Notes: generated by a model not told the origin, from the letters alone. A stretch of DNA of 64,000 bases from an uncultured Bacteroidota bacterium (GCA_903853805.1 CAINUN010000050.1:36501-100500); one strand, 5' to 3'; positions 40,653 through 51,574 are shown, counted from the stretch's first letter. Numbers and translations are program-made.

Positions 40653-43600
40653 TTAAAGGTCTTTGCCGTGGCATTGTTTAAATTTCTTACCGCTTCCACA
40701 AGGGCAAGGATCGTTACGGCCAATTTTTGGACCTGCTTGCACGGGTGTTTTTCTTATTGGCTGTTGTTCTTCTTCTTTATAATATTCTTCCTGTTCTTCA
40801 CGGTTGCTATGAAGCTGGCTCATGTCGGTATGTTGCGGCACTTCTCTAGCAGCTTGTGGTGGTGCTTCTTGCACCGGAATGCCTGCACGCAAAAGGAAGG
40901 ACACAATATTGCGGTTGGTTTCTAAAAGCATTTGCTTGAAGAGGTTAAATGCTTCGAACTTGTAAATCAACAATGGGTCTTTTTGTTCGTAAGAAGCCAT
41001 TTGCACCGAGTTGCGCAAATCGTCCATTGCACGCAGATGGTCTTTCCATGCCTCGTCAATCAAAGAAAGCGTAATGCCTTTTTCCAAACCCTGAAGCACT
41101 GGCTGCGCACCGTTTTCAACCGATTCTTTCAAAGGCGCATAAATTTGAACACCGCGAATGCCATCAGTAAAAGGAATGACTACGTTTTCAATGCGGTCGC
41201 CGTTTTGCTCTAAAATACCTGAAAGGGTAGGCAACATTTGTTCGCGTGCAACAGTCCATTTACGGTTATAAAATTCTTTGGCTTGATGGTATAAAGTATC
41301 GCCAACATTTGCCAATTCGCTGGAGTCAAAAGTTTCTTTAGAAATTTCAGGTTCAATGGCAAGATGCTTCATCACTTCAATGCGGAAAGCATCATAATCA
41401 CGATTACTTTCCCACTGATTAGCAAGGTCGCCACACACATCATACAACGCATTGTCGAGGTCGATTGCTAAACGTTCGCCAAACAAAGCGTGATTCCTAC
41501 GCTTGTAAATAACATCGCGCTGTGAGTTCATCACATCATCATACTCCAACAAACGTTTACGAATTCCGAAGTTGTTTTCTTCTACTTTTTTCTGAGCACG
41601 TTCAATGGAATTGGTAATCATGCTGTGTTGCAACACTTCACCTTCTTTGTGTCCCATTTTATCCATGAGTCCGGCAATTCTTTCAGAGCCGAATAGACGC
41701 ATTAAATCATCTTCCAACGAAACAAAAAACTGAGAAGAACCTGGATCTCCTTGACGACCCGCACGACCACGCAACTGACGGTCAACACGACGACTTTCAT
41801 GGCGTTCTGTACCAATAATAGCCAAACCACCTGCGTCTTTCACACTAGGTCCGAGCTTGATATCTGTACCACGACCTGCCATATTGGTGGCAATAGTTAC
41901 TGCACCTGCAAAACCTGCTTCTTGCACCACTTGTGCTTCACGTGCATGTTGTTTCGCATTAAGTACGTTGTGTTGAATTTTCTTTTGTTGCAACATACGA
42001 CTGAGCAACTCTGAAACCTCAACGGAAGTAGTACCCACCAAAACAGGACGACCTGCTTGACTCAACTTTTCAATCTCATCAATAACGGCTTTATATTTCT
42101 CTCTCTTGGTTTTAAATACAAGGTCTTGTTGGTCTTTTCTAATCACATTTACGTTCGTAGGAATGGTTACCACATCGAGTTTATAAATTGACCAGAATTC
42201 ACCCGCTTCTGTTTCAGCAGTACCCGTCATGCCCGCAAGCTTGTGGTACATTCTGAAGAAGTTTTGCAAAGTAATTGTTGCAAAAGTTTGAGTAGCTGCC
42301 TCTACGGTTACATCTTCTTTAGCTTCAATTGCTTGATGCAAACCATCGCTATAACGGCGACCTTCCATGATACGACCAGTCTGCTCATCTACGATTTTCA
42401 CCTTGCCTTCAATCACTACATACTCAATGTCTTTTTCAAAAAGTGTGTAGGCTTTCAATAATTGATTTACAGAATGAATACGGTCAGCTTTGATGGCATA
42501 TTCCTGCAACAAGGCATCTTTTTTCTGTGTTTTTTCTTCAGGACTAACCGCCAAGTTTTCAATAGCAGTAAGTTCTGTAGCAATGTCTGGAAGAATGAAG
42601 AAATTAGGGTCTTCGCCAGCTCCGGTAATTAAGGCAATGCCTTTATCTGCAAGGTCAACGCTGTTGTGTCTTTCATCAATAGTGAAATACAATTCACTGT
42701 TGACTTTAGGCATATTGCGTTGTTGCTCGCTGAGGAAGTGGTTTTCTGCTTTCTGAAGAATTTGCTTATTGCCTTCTTCACTCAAATATTTGATTAAAGC
42801 AGTGGATTTTGGATAAGCTCTATAAGAACGATATAAATAAAGTCCGCCAGTGTCTTTATCCGTTTTCCCTTCAGCAATTAATCTCTTCGCTTCGGTCAAA
42901 CTGGCATTAGCGACTTTTTTCTGAACATCAAGAAGCTTTTCAATCCTTGGTTTTAAAACATGGAATTGTTGCTCATCGCCACGTGGCACTGGTCCTGAAA
43001 TAATCAAAGGCGTTCTCGCATCATCAATCAATACACTATCCACCTCATCCACCATGGCATAATGATGTTTGCGTTGTACCATTTCTTCAGGATGTTGCAC
43101 CATATTATCCCGCAGATAATCAAAGCCAAATTCATTGTTGGTTCCATAGGTAATGTCGGCTAAATAAGCCTTACGACGCATGGGGGAATTGGGTTGGTGT
43201 TTGTCAATACAATCAACAGTCAATCCAAGGAATTCAAATAAAGGTCCGTTCCATTCTTGGTCACGACGAGCGAGGTAATCATTTACCGTAACTATATGAA
43301 CACCTTGACCAGCAAGTGCATTGAGGTAAGATGGCAAAGTTGAAACCAAGGTTTTACCCTCACCTGTTGCCATCTCAGAAATCTTACCTTCATGAAGCAC
43401 AATACCACCAATCAACTGAACATCATAATGTAGCATGTTCCAAGTGACTGTATTGCCGGCGGCTATCCAACTATTTCTGTGATAAGCTTTATCCCCTTCA
43501 ATACGAACATTATCTCTTTCCAAAGAAAGGTCACGATCGTGTTGTGTGGCAGCAACTTCCAACTCTTCATTTTCTTTAAAACGACGAGCTGTTTCTTTAA

Positions 43601-43946
43601 CCACTGCAAAAGCTTCCGGTAAAATAATTTTTAGAACCTCTTCAATCTGCTCATCTTTTTTCTTAATGAGTTTATCCACTTCATCGTAAATAGCTTCTCT
43701 TGAATGAAGGTCTTCGCCCGCAAAATCATCTGCTTCTTTCTTTTTCGCTTCGATTTCGGCATCAACAGCACTTAAGTGATTTTTGATTCGCTCCTTGAAT
43801 TCTTGCGTTTTGTTTCTCAACTCATCATGTGAAAGCGTTTTGTAGTTGTTGAAATGGGTATTGATTTCGGCAACGAGGGGTTGAATGCGTTTAACATCTT
43901 TATCGGACTTACTGCCGCCGAACAATTTGGAAATAAAGCCTATCAT
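40653..43946 (-). CDS. secA: Preprotein translocase ATPase SecA
   Basis: [61 protein letters not shown]-terminal [14 protein letters not shown]. Confidence 0.97.
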   Translation of the reverse strand: MIGFISKLFGGSKSDKDVKRIQPLVAEINTHFNNYKTLSHDELRNKTQEFKERIKNHLSAVDAEIEAKKKEADDFAGEDLHSREAIYDEVDKLIKKKDEQIEEVLKIILPEAFAVVKETARRFKENEELEVAATQHDRDLSLERDNVRIEGDKAYHRNSWIAAGNTVTWNMLHYDVQLIGGIVLHEGKISEMATGEGKTLVSTLPSYLNALAGQGVHIVTVNDYLARRDQEWNGPLFEFLGLTVDCIDKHQPNSPMRRKAYLADITYGTNNEFGFDYLRDNMVQHPEEMVQRKHHYAMVDEVDSVLIDDARTPLIISGPVPRGDEQQFHVLKPRIEKLLDVQKKVANASLTEAKRLIAEGKTDKDTGGLYLYRSYRAYPKSTALIKYLSEEGNKQILQKAENHFLSEQQRNMPKVNSELYFTIDERHNSVDLADKGIALITGAGEDPNFFILPDIATELTAIENLAVSPEEKTQKKDALLQEYAIKADRIHSVNQLLKAYTLFEKDIEYVVIEGKVKIVDEQTGRIMEGRRYSDGLHQAIEAKEDVTVEAATQTFATITLQNFFRMYHKLAGMTGTAETEAGEFWSIYKLDVVTIPTNVNVIRKDQQDLVFKTKREKYKAVIDEIEKLSQAGRPVLVGTTSVEVSELLSRMLQQKKIQHNVLNAKQHAREAQVVQEAGFAGAVTIATNMAGRGTDIKLGPSVKDAGGLAIIGTERHESRRVDRQLRGRAGRQGDPGSSQFFVSLEDDLMRLFGSERIAGLMDKMGHKEGEVLQHSMITNSIERAQKKVEENNFGIRKRLLEYDDVMNSQRDVIYKRRNHALFGERLAIDLDNALYDVCGDLANQWESNRDYDAFRIEVMKHLAIEPEISKETFDSSELANVGDTLYHQAKEFYNRKWTVAREQMLPTLSGILEQNGDRIENVVIPFTDGIRGVQIYAPLKESVENGAQPVLQGLEKGITLSLIDEAWKDHLRAMDDLRNSVQMASYEQKDPLLIYKFEAFNLFKQMLLETNRNIVSFLLRAGIPVQEAPPQAAREVPQHTDMSQLHSNREEQEEYYKEEEQQPIRKTPVQAGPKIGRNDPCPCGSGKKFKQCHGKDL

Positions 43947-44198
43947 TTTCTTTGTGTTGGTAAAAAAATTCACCACAAATGAGTGGTGCGTAAAAACTTT
44001 TTTTGTATCAAAACTTATGCTGCATTATTATTGCTGTCAGCATGGCATTTAAAGGGTGCCAAAGCTACGTTAAATGGGCTATTCATCAAAGAAATAAACA
44101 TTGAGAAAACAGCTCGCTGAAAAAAAAATTATGGTACCACTTGCAAGCCAAAGAAATTTTTATGTACTTTGGATGCGATTTTGAAAACAAGATTAATT

Positions 44199-44738
44199 AT
44201 GAAAAGAACCTTCGTCCTCATTTCAACTGTGTTGGCAATGGTATTGTTAGCAAACAAAACGTTTGCTCAAAATGAAGAACTTGTAAGAGTATATCGTTGG
44301 TATAACCCCGACGATAAAAATTACATTACCCTTGCCGAGGGTGAATATCAAGAAGGACAAATCCTCAATTGGGGCTGGAAAGACAAGACTTTGTTGTTCT
44401 TTGCTTATCGCACTCCTGGTCCTGATCGTATTGCTGTAAATAACTGGTTTAATCCTACTACTAAGGATTATGTAACAGTTGCTGAAGACGAGTTTAGCGA
44501 TGACCAATTAATTAAAATGGGCTATCGCGATAAAAGAACTCAGTTCTATGCGCTCACACATCGTGGACCTAACACCATCGCTATCTATCGTTGGAAAATT
44601 GAAAGAAACGAAGATTGGTTGAACATGCCTGAAGAAGGAAATACCGACTTATTCTTCAAGAAAGGATATCGTCATAAAACATTCCAGTTCTATGGCATTC
44701 CTCGTAATGTAGATGCACCTATCTACAATCAACTGTAG
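44199..44738 (+). CDS. Secreted protein with three about 45-aa repeats (DUF5648-like pattern)
   Basis: VYRWYNPDDKNYITLAEGEY..WGWKDKTLLFFAY / VNNWFNPTTKDYVTVAEDEF..MGYRDKRTQFYAL / IYRWKIERNEDWLNMPEEG..KGYRHKTFQFYGI. Confidence 0.6.
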   Translation: MKRTFVLISTVLAMVLLANKTFAQNEELVRVYRWYNPDDKNYITLAEGEYQEGQILNWGWKDKTLLFFAYRTPGPDRIAVNNWFNPTTKDYVTVAEDEFSDDQLIKMGYRDKRTQFYALTHRGPNTIAIYRWKIERNEDWLNMPEEGNTDLFFKKGYRHKTFQFYGIPRNVDAPIYNQL

Positions 44739-44756
44739 AACTATAATATTCTCCTA

Positions 44757-44788
44757 ATTAAAAAGCTGTCGAATGGCAGCTTTTTTTA
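44757..44788 (+). terminator. Rho-independent terminator
   Basis: AAAAAGCTGtC-gaat-GgCAGCTTTTTTT. Confidence 0.85.
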
Positions 44789-44813
44789 TGACAACATACT
44801 TTAAAATAAAGAA

Positions 44814-45194
44814 ATGAAATACTCTTATCTATTGGTCGCGTTACTATGTGCACTTCTGTTTTCTAATTGTAAAAAAGACAGTTCATCGGGCTACAATCTT
44901 GCTTTTTATACAGCCGATTCTGCATCTGCTTACCAACTTGTGTTTGATAGTACCAATAAAGGAAAGCTTCCTTACATCAAAGACGGTGCAAACGATTGCG
45001 GCGATTCGCGTGCTTTGCGCATTACGTCTTTACAGGCAGGTAGCCATGTCATTCTTGCAGTAGATAGTCTTGGAATTACGCATGCTTCGGGAACGGTGAC
45101 TTTGGCAAATAATGAAATATCTACTAGCGGCACCAAAGGAATGATAGGTTCTATAAGCATAGGCACTTGTGGCGTTATTGATTTAGAAAAATAA
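44814..45194 (+). CDS. Hypothetical lipoprotein
   Basis: MKYSYLLVALLCALLFSNCKKDSSSG lipobox. Confidence 0.7.
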   Translation: MKYSYLLVALLCALLFSNCKKDSSSGYNLAFYTADSASAYQLVFDSTNKGKLPYIKDGANDCGDSRALRITSLQAGSHVILAVDSLGITHASGTVTLANNEISTSGTKGMIGSISIGTCGVIDLEK

Positions 45195-45214
45195 TCGCCT
45201 TTACCATTTTAAAT

Positions 45215-45246
45215 AAAAAGCCCCGCACGCGCGAGGCTTTTATTTT
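45215..45246 (+). terminator. Rho-independent terminator
   Basis: AAAAAGCCcCGC-acg-CGCGaGGCTTTTATTTTTT. Confidence 0.75.
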
Positions 45247-45273
45247 TTAAAGATTGTTAAGAAACAACATGCC

Positions 45274-45581
45274 TGTATGAGCGTACGCATATATCGGTAC
45301 GTTCGTGCTCATATGCCGGTACGTTCATACTCATATATCGGTACGTTCGTGCTCATATGCCGGTACGTTCATACTCATATATCGGTACGTTCGTACTCAT
45401 ATTCCGGTACGTTCATACTCATATGCCGGTACGTTCGTACTCATAGTCTGGTACGTTCGTACTCATATGCCAGTACGTTCGTACGCATAGTCCGGTACGT
45501 TCATACTCATATGCCAGTACGTTCGTTCCCATATACCGGTATGTTCGTACTCATATGCCGGTATGTTCGTACGCACGCTTG
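45274..45581. repeat. Array 3: 22-bp tandem repeat, 14 copies without indels
   Basis: Consensus GGTACGTTCRTRCTCATATGCC; unit starts at 45274, 45296, 45318 ... 45560, every 22 bp. Confidence 0.97.
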
Positions 45582-45869
45582 CGCGCAACCATCCCAGCAT
45601 TATAAACGACTCATTATCAATGGTTTTTATGAAAATAATACTTGCAATGGATGCTTGTGCTTGGTATGAATATCACTCTTGAGATATTTTTGTCATTTCA
45701 ATAATTTTTTTGAGAAAAACCAAATTTTCAAAAATCTTTTTTTGCAAAAAAGGTGGGTGGGGGGTGTATATTTGGGGGGAAGGAAGATTTAATCTTTGCA
45801 CGAATGAGAAATGAAGCAACTTGGTTCAAGCAATGTATTTTTACTAATAAAAACAAATAGTTCAATTAT

Positions 45870-46163
45870 ATGGAACCAGTAGTTTTTTATATGGAACTTA
45901 TAGGCGTTCTTTCAATTCCTTGTCTTTTTTCTGTTTTTCTATATAAGAAGAGAAAACTAAAAACCATTAGTTCTACCTATTATTCTTCGCTAATAATATT
46001 TGCCTTATTGCTTTTGATAGAACATCTAATCTTTTATAAAGAACCAACCGATGGATATTGTGGTTTACCACCAAAAATTGCTTTGCCTGTAATAATAATA
46101 TTTACTACACCTCTAACTTTATTTTTACAATTTATTTTCAATTGGGTGTTCAAAATATTATAG
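45870..46163 (+). CDS. Hypothetical small membrane protein
   Basis: 97 aa with about 3 predicted TM segments. Confidence 0.5.
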   Translation: MEPVVFYMELIGVLSIPCLFSVFLYKKRKLKTISSTYYSSLIIFALLLLIEHLIFYKEPTDGYCGLPPKIALPVIIIFTTPLTLFLQFIFNWVFKIL

Positions 46164-46199
46164 TGCATTTCTAGTTAAACGAAGTTTTCAACTTCACTC

Positions 46200-47618
46200 C
46201 TAATTCCCCACAACCAACCCCAACTTCCTCGCTTCTTCCATCATCAAAGCAAAAGCGGCATCATAATCATTGGGAATAATGCTATCGAGTATGGCTTCGC
46301 GCACTGCGGTTTTAATAGTGCCCACATCGCGCCCAGGTGTGATGTTGAAGGTTTTCATGATGATTTCGCCATCAATAGGCGGCTGCCAGTTGCGAATCTT
46401 GTCTTTCTCTTCCACTTCCTGAAGGCGCAGTTTCACATGCTCAAAGTTCTCAAGAAAACGAATCACTTTCTGTTTGTTCTTGGAGGTAATATCGCTTTCG
46501 CAAAGCAACATGAGGTCTTCAAGGTCTTCGCCAGTATCAAACAACAAACGACGCATAGCGCTGTCTGTCACCTCTTCTTTAGTAAGGCTAATGGGGCGAA
46601 GATGCAGCGACACGAGTTTTGCCACGTACTTCATTTGCTCGTGCAGCGGCAGTTTCAATTGTTTAAAAATCTTAGGCACCATGCGTTCTCCCACCACTTC
46701 ATGCCCATGAAATGTCCAGCCTTGTCCTTCTTCAAAACGCTTAGTGGCAGGCTTGCCAATGTCGTGTAAAATAGCAGCCCATCGAAGCCAAAGATTGTTG
46801 CTTTTCGGCACCATATTATCCAGCACCTGCAGGGTGTGGTAGAAGTTGTCTTTGTGTCCTTTGCCATCAATATACTCAGCACCAGCAAGGTCCACCATTT
46901 GCGGAAAAAACTGTTTCAGCAAACCAGATTTATACAACAAATCGAAACCTACCGAAGGCTTTAGCGCAAGAATGATTTTGTTGAGTTCGTCAGTAATTCG
47001 TTCCTGACTAATGATTTTAATCCGTGCCTGATTTCTTTTAATCGCCTGAAAGGTTTCAGGCAAAATTTGAAAACTTAATTGGGTAGCAAAACGAATGGCA
47101 CGCATCATGCGCAAAGGGTCGTCGGAGAAAGTAATATCAGGGTCGAGCGGTGTGCGAATGATTTTGTTTTGTAAATCTTCTATTCCGTTAAATGGGTCAA
47201 TGAGCTTCCCAAAATTTTCTTTGGTAAGGTCAATAGCAAGTGCATTGATGGTGAAATCTCTTCTTAGTTGGTCGTCTTCCAAACTTCCAGGTTCCACTTC
47301 GGGCTTTCTACTATGCGATTGGTAAGATTCTTTCCGAGCGCCCACAAATTCCACATCAAAACCTTGAAAATTAAAATGAGCCGTTCCAAAATTCTTGAAG
47401 AAAGAAACCTTTGGCGAAGGCTTTAGCGAGGAAGCAACTGCATGAGCGAGATCAATGCCACTACCCAAACAAACCACATCTATATCTTTACAATTCCGTC
47501 CTAAAATTTTATCTCTTACAAAACCACCTATGAGGAAACAAGGCAGTTTTAGCTTGTTTGCCACTTCGGCAATTTGTTCCAGTAAAAAAGATTCTTCAAC
47601 AGTGCATTGGATATCCAT
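46200..47618 (-). CDS. cca: CCA-adding/poly(A) polymerase-family nucleotidyltransferase with HD domain
   Basis: FLIGGFVRDKILGRNCKDIDVVCLGSG...RRDFTINALAIDL...DDPLRMMRAIRFATQL...AAILHDIGKP. Confidence 0.93.
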   Translation of the reverse strand: MDIQCTVEESFLLEQIAEVANKLKLPCFLIGGFVRDKILGRNCKDIDVVCLGSGIDLAHAVASSLKPSPKVSFFKNFGTAHFNFQGFDVEFVGARKESYQSHSRKPEVEPGSLEDDQLRRDFTINALAIDLTKENFGKLIDPFNGIEDLQNKIIRTPLDPDITFSDDPLRMMRAIRFATQLSFQILPETFQAIKRNQARIKIISQERITDELNKIILALKPSVGFDLLYKSGLLKQFFPQMVDLAGAEYIDGKGHKDNFYHTLQVLDNMVPKSNNLWLRWAAILHDIGKPATKRFEEGQGWTFHGHEVVGERMVPKIFKQLKLPLHEQMKYVAKLVSLHLRPISLTKEEVTDSAMRRLLFDTGEDLEDLMLLCESDITSKNKQKVIRFLENFEHVKLRLQEVEEKDKIRNWQPPIDGEIIMKTFNITPGRDVGTIKTAVREAILDSIIPNDYDAAFALMMEEARKLGLVVGN

Positions 47619-47649
47619 CGGGGCAAAGCTAATTCAGATAGATAAAAGG

Positions 47650-48222
47650 TTAAGGGCGAATGACGGTTATTTCTCCTTCGTCATTGATTTTGATAATTCT
47701 CGAAGGCTTTTTGGCTTCCTCATCATTTCTTCTAAAATTTACAGCATAATCAACACCGGCAACAATATCAGGGCTAATTTGTTTGAAGAAAGAAGGAGTT
47801 GGCTCGCCACTAATGTTGGCAGAAGTAGAAACAATTGGTTTCTGAAAACGTTTGATCAATGCTTTACAAAAAGGTTCATTTACCACACGAATTGCTACGC
47901 TTCCATCTTCATGCAACACATTTTCAGCAAGCTCTAAAGCTCCATCAAAAATGATAGTAGTAGGCGTTTCAAAGTTTTCTACAATATCAATAATATCGGG
48001 TGGGGGAGCAGCTATGTATTGCAGAATATCTTTTGCCTCAGCCAAAAGAATAATCATGCTTTTGTTTTGGGGTCTCTGTTTCAAAGCAAAAACCTTTTCC
48101 ACAGCAGCTTCGTTCGTAGCATCACAACCAATTCCCCAAACAGTGTCAGTAGGATAAAGAATAGAGTCGCCTTTATTTAAAACATCAGCACAACGCTTAA
48201 TTTCTATTTCAAAGTCCACCAT
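47650..48222 (-). CDS. L-threonylcarbamoyladenylate synthase (Sua5/YrdC/TsaC family)
   Basis: LNKGDSILYPTDTVWGIGCDATNEAAVEKVFALKQRPQNKSMIIL...IVSTSANISGEPTP. Confidence 0.94.
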   Translation of the reverse strand: MVDFEIEIKRCADVLNKGDSILYPTDTVWGIGCDATNEAAVEKVFALKQRPQNKSMIILLAEAKDILQYIAAPPPDIIDIVENFETPTTIIFDGALELAENVLHEDGSVAIRVVNEPFCKALIKRFQKPIVSTSANISGEPTPSFFKQISPDIVAGVDYAVNFRRNDEEAKKPSRIIKINDEGEITVIRP

Positions 48223-49232
48223 AAAAGTTGTTTCATTTTTATGTTGTTCGCACAATTAAAATGCCCTTCCGGACACTCTTTTTTTCCATGCAAGCCGCAT
48301 GGGCGGCAAGAAAGCTTTTCTGATAATTCCACAACCTTTCCGTTTTCATTGGTTGGTCCAAAACCAAATGCAGGTACCGTACTACAAAAAACAGCCGTTA
48401 CAGGAGCATTTACAGCCGATGCAAAATGTAAAGGTCCCGAATCATTGACATAATTCATTACGGCATCTTTCATTAATGCTGCGGATTGTAAAAAGTTCAT
48501 TTGTCCGCAAAGATTTTCACCACGATTAGCTTGTTGAATAATGGTTTCAGCCATTTCTTTATCACCATATCCACCAAGCAAATACACATTTAAATCCTTA
48601 GGCAAAGCTTTTATCAACTCCACCCATTTATGAATCGGAAATTGCTTTGTATACCATACCGAAGACGGTGCGATGCAAACGTAATTCCCAGTTTTGAATT
48701 GGGTTGTTTTCTCAAAATCTTCTTTTGAAGGATATAATTTTGGTTGAGCAGCATATGCATCCGTCAAATCTTTTATCAACAATTGGTTGCGTTGAATTTC
48801 ATGAGTAGGATTTAAGGAATAAGGTTCAGCAATCTCATGCTTAGTTTTATGTGTGTAGAAAAACGAAAAAGGATTTTTGTCAAAACCAATTTTGTTTGGC
48901 GCTCCTGAGAAGAGCGTTATGATTCCAGATGTAGCAAATCGATGAAGATTGATAACATGCGTAAATTTTTCTTGCCGCACAATACTTATCATTTTCCAAA
49001 GGTTTTGCTGTTTGTTCTTTGACTTATCCCATACAAGAACTTGCTTGATATACGGATGGTTTTTTAACAAACTTTCATTGCCTTTTCTCAATAGAAAATG
49101 GATCTCCGAATTGGGGTAAAATATATGTAGCTTTTCAGCGACAGCAGTCCCCAACACCACATCGCCGATAAAGGCTGTTTGGATGATGAGAAATTTAGGT
49201 GTCTTAATAAGATTAGTTTCCTTAACTTGCAT
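48204..49232 (-). CDS. Glycosyltransferase family 9 (ADP-heptose:LPS heptosyltransferase-like)
   Basis: LIIQTAFIGDVVLGTAVAEKL...APSSVWYTKQFPIHKWVELIKAL...NDSGPLHFASAVNAPVTAVF. Confidence 0.88.
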   Translation of the reverse strand: MQVKETNLIKTPKFLIIQTAFIGDVVLGTAVAEKLHIFYPNSEIHFLLRKGNESLLKNHPYIKQVLVWDKSKNKQQNLWKMISIVRQEKFTHVINLHRFATSGIITLFSGAPNKIGFDKNPFSFFYTHKTKHEIAEPYSLNPTHEIQRNQLLIKDLTDAYAAQPKLYPSKEDFEKTTQFKTGNYVCIAPSSVWYTKQFPIHKWVELIKALPKDLNVYLLGGYGDKEMAETIIQQANRGENLCGQMNFLQSAALMKDAVMNYVNDSGPLHFASAVNAPVTAVFCSTVPAFGFGPTNENGKVVELSEKLSCRPCGLHGKKECPEGHFNCANNIKMKQLLWWTLK

Positions 49233-49309
49233 TTAACAAACTTTGGTTCAACTTTGGTTTGTCTAAGATTGATATTAAATTAGCACCTCTAAAAAAACAA
49301 ATTTCAGGT

Positions 49310-49762
49310 ATGAAAAAAGTACTTCTTTCTCTAAGCCTTTTGGCTTTAACCGCTTCAGTAAGTTTTGCGCAAGATAAAAAAGATCCTGCTCAAGAAGCTA
49401 CTGTTCAAAACCCAGACGCATTGAAATTTACCGATGAAATGCACGATTTCGGTACAATTCCTCAAAATGTTCCAGCTGAAACTGAATTTACTTTCAAAAA
49501 CACAGGTAAAGAACCAATTATATTGCAACGTGTTCAACCTTCTTGCGGATGTACTTCTCCAACTTGGTCTAAAGACCCAATTCTTCCTGGAAAAACTGGT
49601 ACTATCAAAGCAACTTACAATGCTGCTGCGCCTGGTAATTTCCAAAAATCAATCACGGTTTTTGCTAATGTAGGAACTAAAGTATTGACGATTAAAGGAA
49701 ATGTTGAAAAAGCTCCAGAAGGTTCAGTTCCTGAAAACAATTCTGTAATAAAAACCCACTAA
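49310..49762 (+). CDS. DUF1573 domain-containing protein (copy 1)
   Basis: Signal peptide; MHDFGTIPQNVPAETEFTFKNTGKEPIILQRVQPSCGCTSPTW. Confidence 0.9.
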   Translation: MKKVLLSLSLLALTASVSFAQDKKDPAQEATVQNPDALKFTDEMHDFGTIPQNVPAETEFTFKNTGKEPIILQRVQPSCGCTSPTWSKDPILPGKTGTIKATYNAAAPGNFQKSITVFANVGTKVLTIKGNVEKAPEGSVPENNSVIKTH

Positions 49763-49781
49763 ATAATTCTACGTTTATATT

Positions 49782-50285
49782 ATGAAAAAAATATTGATCG
49801 CACTGTTGTGCCTCGTATGTGTTGGAACTGTTCAGGCACAAAAAGGTAAAAAACACGGTAAAAAAGAAGACAAAAAAGTTGAAATGCCTACAGCAGCAAC
49901 ATCAAACCCAGCTGAAAAAGGCGCTAAGTTTAAATTCAACAGCGATGAAACTTTTGATTTCGGTGAATTGCAAGAGGGTCCACAGGCTGAACACATTTTT
50001 GAATTCAAAAACACAGGCAATGAGCCTCTAATTATTCAAAATGTTAGTGCCTCTTGTGGATGCACAACACCTGAATGGCAAAAAGAACCTGTTCTGCCTG
50101 GAAAAACCGGAAAGATAACAGTACATTACAACACACAAGGTCGTCCCGGTCCTTTTACTAAAAGTATCTTTATTACTTCTAACGCTACTAAAGAAACAGA
50201 ACGTAAAGAATTGTACATCAAAGGAAGCGTAAAGCCAAAAGATGGTGGAACAACAACTCCACCACCTCCTCCTTCTGGACATTAA
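49782..50285 (+). CDS. DUF1573 domain-containing protein (copy 2)
   Basis: FDFGELQEGPQAEHIFEFKNTGNEPLIIQNVSASCGCTTPEW; tandem paralogue. Confidence 0.9.
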   Translation: MKKILIALLCLVCVGTVQAQKGKKHGKKEDKKVEMPTAATSNPAEKGAKFKFNSDETFDFGELQEGPQAEHIFEFKNTGNEPLIIQNVSASCGCTTPEWQKEPVLPGKTGKITVHYNTQGRPGPFTKSIFITSNATKETERKELYIKGSVKPKDGGTTTPPPPPSGH

Positions 50286-50306
50286 TTGAATCAAATTCTA
50301 TAAAGA

Positions 50307-50340
50307 AGTGGTCAGCCTGTAAATGCTGACCATTTTTATT
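50307..50340 (+). terminator. Rho-independent terminator
   Basis: GGTCAGC-ctgtaaat-GCTGACCATTTTTATTTT. Confidence 0.8.
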
Positions 50341-50356
50341 TTCTATTAATACCCTC

Positions 50357-50364
50357 TAATTTTG
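50357..50364 (+). promoter_or_regulatory. Candidate -7 element (TAATTTTG) for the aminotransferase gene
   Basis: Exact TAnnTTTG match ending 5 nt before the ATG at 50369. Confidence 0.4.
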
Positions 50365-50368
50365 CCTT

Positions 50369-51559
50369 ATGCCATCTATAGCTAACCGCGGCGAACAAAT
50401 GCCGCCTTCCCCCATTCGTAAATTAGTTCCTTATGCAGAAGCAGCAAAGAAAAAAGGAGTCAAGGTTTTTCATCTCAACATTGGACAACCTGATATTGAA
50501 ACGCCTAAAGCCATTCTTGATGCAGTGAAAAATACCGACATGAAAGTGTTGGAATATTCTCATAGCGCTGGCTTTGAAAGCTATCGTAGAAAACTTGTTA
50601 CTTATTATGATCGCAACGGAATTCATATTGACCACAACCAAATCATTGTAACTACCGGTGGGTCCGAAGCGATTCTTTTTGCAATGATGTCCTGTATGGA
50701 TCCGGGCGATGAAATTATTATTCCAGAACCTTTCTATGCTAACTATAATGGTTTTGCCATCAGTGCTGGAATAAAAGTGGTGCCCATACCATCAAGCATT
50801 GAAACTGGCTTTGCATTACCTCCTATCGAAGCTTTTGAAAAAGCAGTTACTCCACGAACAAAAGCCATTATGATTTGTAACCCCAACAATCCTACAGGTT
50901 ATTTATACAGCCTGGAAGAGTTGGAAGTGTTGAAGCAAATTTGTTTGAAACACGATTTGTTTTTGTTTAGCGATGAGGCTTATCGTGAGTTTTGCTATGA
51001 TGGGCGCAAACATATTTCAGCTTTATCACTTGAAGGTATGGAAAAGCACGCTATTTTGATGGATACAATTTCCAAGCGCTATAGTGCCTGTGGTGGTAGA
51101 ATTGGTGCGTTTGTAACAAAAAACAAAATAGTGTTGGATACCGCTATGAAATTTGCACAAGCAAGGTTAAGTCCGCCAAGTTTTGCTCAAATTTTAGGTG
51201 AGGCTGCCGTTGATTTGCCTGCCAATTATTTTGATGCTGTTCATGCTGAATATAATGCTCGAAGGGATTTACTAATTGCTCGCCTCAATAAAATAGAAGG
51301 TGTTACTTGTCCTTGTCCGGGTGGTGCTTTTTATGCAATTGCTAAGCTTCCCGTAGAGGACAGTGAAAAGTTTTGTCAGTGGTTACTCGAAGATTTTTCT
51401 TTCAACAATGCCACAGTAATGATGGCACCAGCTGCCGGATTTTATGCCACCAAAGGAATGGGCAAAAACGAAGTTCGTTTGGCTTATGTATTGAATCTTG
51501 ATGATATCAATGCCGCAATGGATTGTCTTGACGCTGCATTGAAAATTTATAAAAACTAA
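50369..51559 (+). CDS. Pyridoxal-phosphate-dependent aminotransferase (aspartate aminotransferase-like)
   Basis: FHLNIGQPDIETPKAI...NPNNPTGYLYS...FSDEAYREF...SKRYSACGGRIGAFV. Confidence 0.93.
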   Translation: MPSIANRGEQMPPSPIRKLVPYAEAAKKKGVKVFHLNIGQPDIETPKAILDAVKNTDMKVLEYSHSAGFESYRRKLVTYYDRNGIHIDHNQIIVTTGGSEAILFAMMSCMDPGDEIIIPEPFYANYNGFAISAGIKVVPIPSSIETGFALPPIEAFEKAVTPRTKAIMICNPNNPTGYLYSLEELEVLKQICLKHDLFLFSDEAYREFCYDGRKHISALSLEGMEKHAILMDTISKRYSACGGRIGAFVTKNKIVLDTAMKFAQARLSPPSFAQILGEAAVDLPANYFDAVHAEYNARRDLLIARLNKIEGVTCPCPGGAFYAIAKLPVEDSEKFCQWLLEDFSFNNATVMMAPAAGFYATKGMGKNEVRLAYVLNLDDINAAMDCLDAALKIYKN

Positions 51560-51566
51560 CTCCAAA

Positions 51567-51574
51567 TACTTTTG
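51567..51574 (+). promoter_or_regulatory. Candidate -7 element (TACTTTTG) upstream of the terminator and 51615 CDS
   Basis: Exact TAnnTTTG match. Confidence 0.35.

Noticed and set aside
45274-45581. CRISPR array
   Set aside because: Units are directly abutting with no spacers and no cas genes are present.
45277-45669. 130-aa ORF of RYVRTHMPVRSYSY-type repeats
   Set aside because: A 22-bp array without stops gives long repeat ORFs in several frames; the 61-aa ORF at 45305 is the same sequence in another frame.
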